Assembly (NCBI GenBank): GCA_904393855.1
Contig: CAJFNE010000076.1
Span: forward strand, 1 to 10,777
Origin: an uncultured Oscillibacter sp.
GTDB lineage: Bacteria; Bacillota; Clostridia; Oscillospirales; Oscillospiraceae
DNA length: 10,777 nt
Direction: 5' to 3'
Shown here: positions 6,193 to 10,777 of the stretch, piece by piece
How the letters are laid out: every line of letters begins with the position of its first letter
Position numbering within the stretch: the stretch's first letter is position 1
Position numbers and translations under genes: made by a program
Notes under the pieces: model-generated
Told to the model about the DNA's origin: nothing
Seen by the model: the letters and a program-made list of their open reading frames with translations, nothing else
Databases searched by the model: none

Positions 6193-7026
6193 ATGTTTTC
6201 CAGACTGATTCCCGTGCGCTCGCCCAATATGCTGCCGGACCGGGACATCGACAAGTCCCCGATCCTGGAGTGCATCGGCGTGGGCATCAACTTCGGCGGC
6301 CTGGCCGCCGTGGAGGACTTCAACATCGCCATCGGCCGCACGGAGATCTCCGGCCTGATCGGCCCCAACGGCGCCGGCAAGACCACCGTGTTCAACCTGC
6401 TGACCAAGGTCTACCAGCCCACCAAGGGCACCATTCTGCTGGACGGCAAGGACACCCACGGCATGACCACCGCCCAGGTGAACCGGGCGGGCATTGCCCG
6501 GACTTTCCAGAACATCCGTCTCTTCGGCAACCTGACGGTGGAGGAGAACGTCACCGTGGCCATGGACGCCCAGATGACCTACAATACGCTCAGCGGCATC
6601 CTCCGGCTCCCGAAGTTCTGGAAGGAGGAGCGGGTGGCCCACGAGCGGGCCATGGAGCTGCTGGGGCTGTTCAATATGCAGGACATGGCCGGCGTGAAAG
6701 CCAGCTCCCTGCCCTACGGCGCCCAGCGCCGGCTGGAGATCGTCCGGGCCCTGGCCACGAATCCCTCCCTGCTGCTGCTGGACGAGCCGGCGGCGGGCAT
6801 GAACCCCTCGGAGACGGCGGAGCTCATGGAGAACATCCGCAAGATCCGGGATGTCTTCCAGATCGCTGTGCTGCTGATCGAGCACGACATGAGTCTGGTC
6901 ATGAATATCTGCGAGGGCATCGCCGTGCTGAACTTCGGCCGGATCATCGCCAAGGGCACCCCGGCGGATATCCAGTCCGACCCGGCGGTGATCGAGGCGT
7001 ATCTGGGCAAGAGGAAGGAGGCGTAA
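6193..7026 (+). CDS. livG: branched-chain amino acid-type ABC transporter ATPase LivG
   Basis: The 277-residue ATPase has Walker A GPNGAGKTT at 57-65, Q-loop Gln106 in the family motif RTFQN, signature LPYGAQRRLEI from about 173, Walker B LLLLDEP at 193-199 with catalytic Glu198, and switch His231. All catalytic residues are present. The LPYGAQ signature departs from the general LSGGQ, which is usual in LivG proteins. About 24 residues precede the nucleotide-binding domain (MFSRLIPVRSPNMLPDRD), slightly longer than many LivG proteins. AAAGGAGG at 6176-6183, inside livM, lies nine bases before ATG 6193, and one base separates the two genes. The protein acts at the cytoplasmic face with LivF. 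Confidence 0.95.
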   Translation: MFSRLIPVRSPNMLPDRDIDKSPILECIGVGINFGGLAAVEDFNIAIGRTEISGLIGPNGAGKTTVFNLLTKVYQPTKGTILLDGKDTHGMTTAQVNRAGIARTFQNIRLFGNLTVEENVTVAMDAQMTYNTLSGILRLPKFWKEERVAHERAMELLGLFNMQDMAGVKASSLPYGAQRRLEIVRALATNPSLLLLDEPAAGMNPSETAELMENIRKIRDVFQIAVLLIEHDMSLVMNICEGIAVLNFGRIIAKGTPADIQSDPAVIEAYLGKRKEA

Positions 7027-7029
7027 CGG

Positions 7030-7740
<711 letters not shown>

Positions 7741-7759
7741 GCGGGCCGCCGGAAATAGG

Positions 7760-7808
7760 ATCCAAAAGGGAAGCACGATGGAGGTTCCATCGTGCTTCCC
7801 TTTTGGAT
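7760..7808. terminator. bidirectional intrinsic terminator, 23-bp perfect inverted repeat
   Basis: Arms at 7760-7782 and 7786-7808 are perfectly complementary around a three-base loop. Each arm contains AAAAGGGAAGC on one side and GCTTCCCTTTT on the other, so the RNA has an A-tract, a GC stem and a U-tract when read from either strand. It sits between the convergent liv operon and feo operon and would end both transcripts. Confidence 0.9.
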
Positions 7809-7819
7809 GTAAGAGACGC

Positions 7820-7948
7820 TCACTGTCCGCAGCGATGGGAGCAGTGGGCGCAGTCGCCGCCGCAGCCGCCGCCCTTGCGGCGGAAGCAGGAGCGCAGCGC
7901 CAGCACCAGCCACAGGGCCAGAGCGGCCAGAATGATTCCTTCCAGCAT
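7820..7948 (-). CDS. FeoB-associated Cys-rich membrane protein
   Basis: This 42-residue protein reads MLEGIILAALALWLVLALRS, followed by a short basic Cys-rich tail. A single membrane helix (about 4-18) precedes a tail with Cys21, Cys29, Cys33, Cys36 and Cys40 and two histidines (35 and 38). This is the architecture of the small FeoB-associated protein family found downstream of feoB in Firmicutes. The cysteines and histidines suggest iron or redox handling next to the FeoB pore; the exact role is unknown. ATG 7948 follows GAGGTG at six bases, and that ribosome site overlaps the feoB stop codon, so translation is coupled. The gene is the last of the feo operon and ends 11 bases from the terminator. 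Confidence 0.88.
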   Translation of the reverse strand: MLEGIILAALALWLVLALRSCFRRKGGGCGGDCAHCSHRCGQ

Positions 7949-7958
7949 CTGCGTCACC

Positions 7959-9965
7959 TCAAACCAGCAGCAGGGCCGCGTGATAGACCAGGAAGGACAC
8001 GACCCAGGCGATGACGCACTGGCTCAGCGCCACGCCCAGGGCCTTCCAGCCGGAGCCCAGCTCCCGCTTCACCGCGGAGATGGCCGCCACGCAGGGGGTG
8101 TACAGCAGCGTGAAGGCCAGGAAGCTGGCGGCGGTGACGGGAGTGAACAGGGTGCCCAGGGCCGCTGCGGTCACATCCGCACCCGCGCCCGTCAGGATGC
8201 CCAGGGTGGAGATCACGTTCTCTTTGGCGATGAAGCCGGTGACCAGGGCGGTGGAGACCTGCCACTCGCCGAAGCCCAGGGGGGCGAAGAGGGGGGCGAT
8301 CCAGGCACCCACGGTGGCCAGCAGGCTGTCGGCGCTGTCGCTGACCAGATTCAGCCGGGTGTCGAAGGTCTGGAGGAACCAGACGACAATGGTGGCCACG
8401 AAGATGATGGTGAAGGCCCGGGTCAGGAAGTCCTTGGCCTTGTCCCAGCAAAGCTGCCCCACGCTCTTGGCGGAGGGGAAGCGGTAGTTGGGCAGCTCCA
8501 TGACGAAAGGCACCGGGTTGCCCCGGAAAGCGGTGGTGTCCAGCACCTTGGCGGCAAGGATGCCCACCAGGATGCCTCCCAGGTACAGGGCGATCATGAC
8601 GAGCGCGGCATGGTCCGGGAAGAAAGCGGCGGAGAACACCCCATAGATGGGGATCTTCGCGGAGCAGCTCATGAAAGGCGTCAGGAGGATCGTCATCCGC
8701 CGATCCCGCTCCGAGGCCAGCGTCCGGGTGGACATGATGGCGGGGACCGAGCAGCCAAAGCCGATCAGCATGGGCACGATGCTCCGGCCGGAGAGGCCGA
8801 TCTTCCGCAGCAGCTGGTCCATGAAGAAGGCCACCCGGGCCATGTAGCCGGTGTCCTCCAGGATGGAGAGGAAGAAGAACAGCACCACGATGATGGGCAG
8901 GAAGCTCAGGACGCTGCCCACCCCGGCGAAGACGCCGTCGATCACCAGGCTGTGGACCACCGGATTTAGACCGTAGGCGGTGAGACCGTTGTCCACAGCC
9001 GCGGTGAGGGCGTCGATCCCCGCTGCCAGCAGGTCCGAGAGGAAAGAACCGATGACATTGAAGGTCAGGAAGAAGATCCCCAGCATGATGACGAAAAACA
9101 GGGGCAGCGCCAGGTATCGGTTGGTAACCACCCGGTCGATGGCGTCGCTGCGCTCCCGCTCCCGGGACTCCCGGCACTTGACCACGGTGCTCCGGCAGAC
9201 GTTTTCAATGAAGTCATAGCGCATGTCCGCCAGGGCGGCGTTCCGGTCCATGCCGTGCTCCGCCTCCATCTCCTGGACGCTGTGCTCGATGAGTTCCAGC
9301 TCGTTCTGGTCCAGGTCCAGCCGGTCCCGGATGTCCTCGTCCCCCTCAATGAGCTTGGTGGCGGCAAAGCGGACAGGGATGCCGGCTTTCTCCGCGTGGT
9401 CCTCGATCTGGTGGACCACCGCGTGGATGCAGCGGTGGACCGGACCGGGGGAGCAGAAGTCGTACACCGTCGGATAGACCTTGTTCCTGGCGGTGGAAAC
9501 GGCGACACGGATCAGCTCCTCCACGCCCTGGTTCTTCACGGCGGAGATGGGCACCACCGGGATGCCCAGGGCCTGGGACATGCCCTTGACATCGATGGTG
9601 CCGCCGTTGGCGGAGACCTCGTCCATCATGTTCAGCGCCAGCACCATGGGAATGTGCATCTCCATGAGCTGGAGGGTCAGGTACAGGTTCCGCTCGATGT
9701 TGGTGGCGTCCACGATGTTGATGAGGCCATCCGGCCTTTGGTTCAGGATGAAGTCCCGGGTGACGATCTCCTCCGGCGTGTAGGGCCGGATGGAGTAGAT
9801 ACCCGGCAGGTCCACCACCGTGCAGTCCTTCTGCCCCCGCACAGCGCCGGACTTCTGGTCCACCGTCACGCCGGGGAAGTTGCCCACGTGCTGGTTGGAG
9901 CCGGTGAGCTGATTGAACAGGGTGGTTTTGCCGCAGTTTTGATTGCCAGCCAAGGCGAAGATCAT
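7959..9965 (-). CDS. feoB: ferrous iron transporter FeoB
   Basis: The 668-residue protein has an N-terminal G domain: G1 GNQNCGKTT at 7-15, G2 Thr34 in GVTV, G3 DLPG at 52-55, G4 NMMD at 112-115 and G5 SA at 141-142. A helical GDI-like segment (about 170-275) follows. The membrane domain carries the gate motifs GFGCSVPAIMSTRTL (from 402, Cys405), FMSCSAKIPIY (Cys434) and YTPCVAA (Cys625). It imports Fe(II) across the cytoplasmic membrane, controlled by GTP hydrolysis. It is shorter than the roughly 770-residue E. coli protein but within the usual range for Firmicutes. GGAGGT lies nine bases before ATG 9965, and the start codon overlaps the feoA stop as ATGA. All key residues are intact. Confidence 0.97.
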   Translation of the reverse strand: MIFALAGNQNCGKTTLFNQLTGSNQHVGNFPGVTVDQKSGAVRGQKDCTVVDLPGIYSIRPYTPEEIVTRDFILNQRPDGLINIVDATNIERNLYLTLQLMEMHIPMVLALNMMDEVSANGGTIDVKGMSQALGIPVVPISAVKNQGVEELIRVAVSTARNKVYPTVYDFCSPGPVHRCIHAVVHQIEDHAEKAGIPVRFAATKLIEGDEDIRDRLDLDQNELELIEHSVQEMEAEHGMDRNAALADMRYDFIENVCRSTVVKCRESRERERSDAIDRVVTNRYLALPLFFVIMLGIFFLTFNVIGSFLSDLLAAGIDALTAAVDNGLTAYGLNPVVHSLVIDGVFAGVGSVLSFLPIIVVLFFFLSILEDTGYMARVAFFMDQLLRKIGLSGRSIVPMLIGFGCSVPAIMSTRTLASERDRRMTILLTPFMSCSAKIPIYGVFSAAFFPDHAALVMIALYLGGILVGILAAKVLDTTAFRGNPVPFVMELPNYRFPSAKSVGQLCWDKAKDFLTRAFTIIFVATIVVWFLQTFDTRLNLVSDSADSLLATVGAWIAPLFAPLGFGEWQVSTALVTGFIAKENVISTLGILTGAGADVTAAALGTLFTPVTAASFLAFTLLYTPCVAAISAVKRELGSGWKALGVALSQCVIAWVVSFLVYHAALLLV

Positions 9966-10192
9966 GAATGGGCCACCTCCACTTCAATCTTTCCCGCGTC
10001 CTCTTTCCGCAGGGACAGGGAGTACCCCCGCACCCGCAGCTCCAGGGGATCGCCCAGGGGGGCGATCTTCTCCACCCGCACCTTGGTTTTGGGGATCAGC
10101 CCCATATCCAGCAGGCGGCAGCGTAGCGCACCCTCGCCGCCCACGGCGGTGATCACAGCATCCTGCCCCAGGGGCAGCTGGTCCAGCGTCAT
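9962..10192 (-). CDS. feoA: FeoA family ferrous iron transport accessory protein
   Basis: The 76-residue protein starts MTLDQLPLGQDAVITAVGGE and contains RLLDMGLIPKTKVRVEKIAP and LELRVRGYSLSLRKEDAGKI, the typical SH3-like beta-barrel of FeoA. FeoA is a small cytoplasmic partner of FeoB needed for full Fe(II) uptake. Length matches the stand-alone family. GAGGAGG lies seven bases before ATG 10192. It is the first gene of the operon, and its TGA stop overlaps the feoB ATG, which favours translational coupling and balanced synthesis. Confidence 0.95.
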   Translation of the reverse strand: MTLDQLPLGQDAVITAVGGEGALRCRLLDMGLIPKTKVRVEKIAPLGDPLELRVRGYSLSLRKEDAGKIEVEVAHS

Positions 10193-10210
10193 AGCAAACC
10201 CTCCTCAAAA

Positions 10211-10228
10211 AGTTAGCATCTTCTAACT
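10211..10228. promoter_or_regulatory. operator-like inverted repeat at the feo promoter
   Basis: AGTTAG (10211-10216) and CTAACT (10223-10228) are perfect inverted arms six bases apart. On the minus strand the repeat begins six bases after the -10 hexamer, at the expected transcription start, a classic repressor position. TTAG/CTAA half-sites resemble those of DtxR-family metal repressors more than a Fur box. The binding protein is not identifiable from this window. Confidence 0.6.
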
Positions 10229-10234
10229 ATTGCG

Positions 10235-10263
10235 AGTGTACCACGCCTGTGGGCCGCCGTCAA
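10235..10263 (-). promoter_or_regulatory. sigma-A promoter of the feo operon
   Basis: On the minus strand, TTGACG (10263-10258) is followed by a 17-base spacer and TACACT (10240-10235). The expected start is near 10228, leaving a leader of about 36 bases with GAGGAGG before the feoA ATG. Confidence 0.8.
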
Positions 10264-10314
10264 ACTGAAAAACCGGAAAAAAACACAGAAATTTGGGGAA
10301 ATCTTTTGTATAAC

Positions 10315-10343
10315 TTGCGCGGAGGCGCCGGATATGGTATCCT
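10315..10343 (+). promoter_or_regulatory. weak candidate promoter of the glyoxalase-like gene
   Basis: TTGCGC (10315-10320), a 17-base spacer and TATCCT (10338-10343) have correct spacing but match the consensus at only three and four of six positions. Initiation near 10350 would leave almost no leader and no room for the ribosome site. TATAAC at 10309-10314 is an alternative -10 hexamer but has no -35 partner. The true promoter remains uncertain. Confidence 0.2.
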
Positions 10344-10364
10344 GACGGAGAGGTGATACCATAT
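10332..10364 (+). repeat. 10-bp inverted repeat enclosing the glyoxalase ribosome site and start
   Basis: ATATGGTATC (10332-10341) pairs perfectly with GATACCATAT (10355-10364). The 13-base loop contains GGAGAGG, the ribosome site, and the right arm includes the first two bases of the ATG. In RNA this would hide the start codon while exposing the ribosome site; in DNA it could be a repressor site over the promoter. Confidence 0.7.
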
Positions 10365-10731
10365 GCTGACATTCAACCATTTTAATTTCAATGTAAGCGA
10401 TCTGGACGCGTCCCTGCGCTTTTACAAGGAGGCCCTGGGCCTGGAGCCGGTGGGGGAGCGGAAGACCGCTCAGGACGGCAGCTTCATCATCGTCTATCTG
10501 GGAGACGGGGAGACGGATTTTCGCCTGGAGCTGACGTGGCTGCGGGATCATCCCCAGAAGTACGACCTGGGGGAGTGCGAGTTTCATCTGGCCCTGCGGG
10601 CGGAGGACTACGAGGCGGCCCACGCCAGACACGCGGAGATGGGCTGCATCTGCTTTGAGAACCCGGCCATGGGGATCTACTTCATCTCGGACCCGGACGG
10701 GTACTGGATCGAGATCATCCCCACCCGGTGA
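10363..10731 (+). CDS. glyoxalase I-like VOC family metalloenzyme
   Basis: The 122-residue protein starts MLTFNHFNFNVSDLDASLRF and has the two beta-alpha-beta-beta-beta modules of the VOC fold. His6, Glu56 (in RLELTW), His75 (in EFHLAL) and Glu117 (in DGYWIEII) occupy the positions of the four metal ligands of E. coli glyoxalase I (His5, Glu56, His74, Glu122). A lactoylglutathione lyase-type isomerase detoxifying methylglyoxal is therefore plausible. Low-GC-thiol or other VOC substrates are possible, since many clostridia lack glutathione. Its length is slightly under the 135 residues of the E. coli enzyme. GAGG lies nine bases before ATG 10363. It is divergent from the feo operon across a 170-base region, and no terminator is visible after it within the window. 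Confidence 0.88.
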   Translation: MLTFNHFNFNVSDLDASLRFYKEALGLEPVGERKTAQDGSFIIVYLGDGETDFRLELTWLRDHPQKYDLGECEFHLALRAEDYEAAHARHAEMGCICFENPAMGIYFISDPDGYWIEIIPTR

Positions 10732-10777
10732 GAGCCCCTCTGCGGCTGTGGATTCTTAACGGAAAAGACGGTTGCGC

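Noticed and set aside
4092..6407. 771-codon open frame on the minus strand across livH, livM and the start of livG
   Set aside because: Its translation is low-complexity, rich in His, Gln, Gly and Asp, as expected from the antisense frame of GC-rich genes. The plus-strand frames encode clear Liv proteins.
7803..8969. 388-codon plus-strand open frame opposite feoB
   Set aside because: Antisense shadow of feoB with repetitive Gly/His/Gln composition and no ribosome site. FeoB motifs on the minus strand are unambiguous.
10732..10777. Possible element at the right edge
   Set aside because: Forty-six bases without a hairpin, promoter or start codon with a ribosome site; nothing can be supported.

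Overview
The window looks like chromosomal DNA of a high-GC Gram-positive gut anaerobe, most plausibly an Oscillospiraceae-type Clostridium relative. That is an inference from GC-rich codon use combined with strong AGGAGG ribosome sites, TTGACA/TATAAT promoters, a lipoprotein binding protein, an FeoB-associated Cys-rich protein and a NiaR-type repressor. I see no rRNA, tRNA, CRISPR array or insertion sequence.

Left block (1-2280, minus strand): a NiaR-like niacin-responsive repressor (1639-2151), then an orphan PTS EIIC-like/PfoR-family membrane protein (402-1508), then the start of a PPC/DUF296 protein that runs off the left edge. The repressor gene and the membrane protein gene each have a consensus sigma-A promoter followed directly by a palindrome with the same TGTCATGACA core. 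This points to an autoregulated NiaR regulon controlling an uncharacterised transporter.

Second block (2281-2787, plus strand): an AT-richer stretch, a consensus promoter, an unrecognised 78-residue cysteine-bearing membrane protein with a hairpin inside its reading frame, and an intrinsic terminator. It forms a self-contained one-gene unit.

Third block (2825-7740, plus strand): a complete Liv-type ABC importer in the order binding lipoprotein, LivH, LivM, LivG, LivF. Gaps after livH are 1-9 bases. The binding-protein gene is separated from livH by two strong hairpins, probably to set a higher level of binding protein than permease. A 23-bp perfect inverted repeat after livF is a bidirectional terminator shared with the convergent feo operon.

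Fourth block (7820-10263, minus strand): feoA, feoB and a 42-residue FeoB-associated Cys-rich membrane protein form a ferrous iron uptake operon. FeoA and FeoB overlap by ATGA. The operon starts from a consensus promoter with an AGTTAG-N6-CTAACT operator-like repeat at the expected transcription start. Divergent from it is a glyoxalase I-like gene (10363-10731) with all four metal ligands. Its start codon lies in one arm of a 10-bp inverted repeat and its ribosome site lies in the loop.
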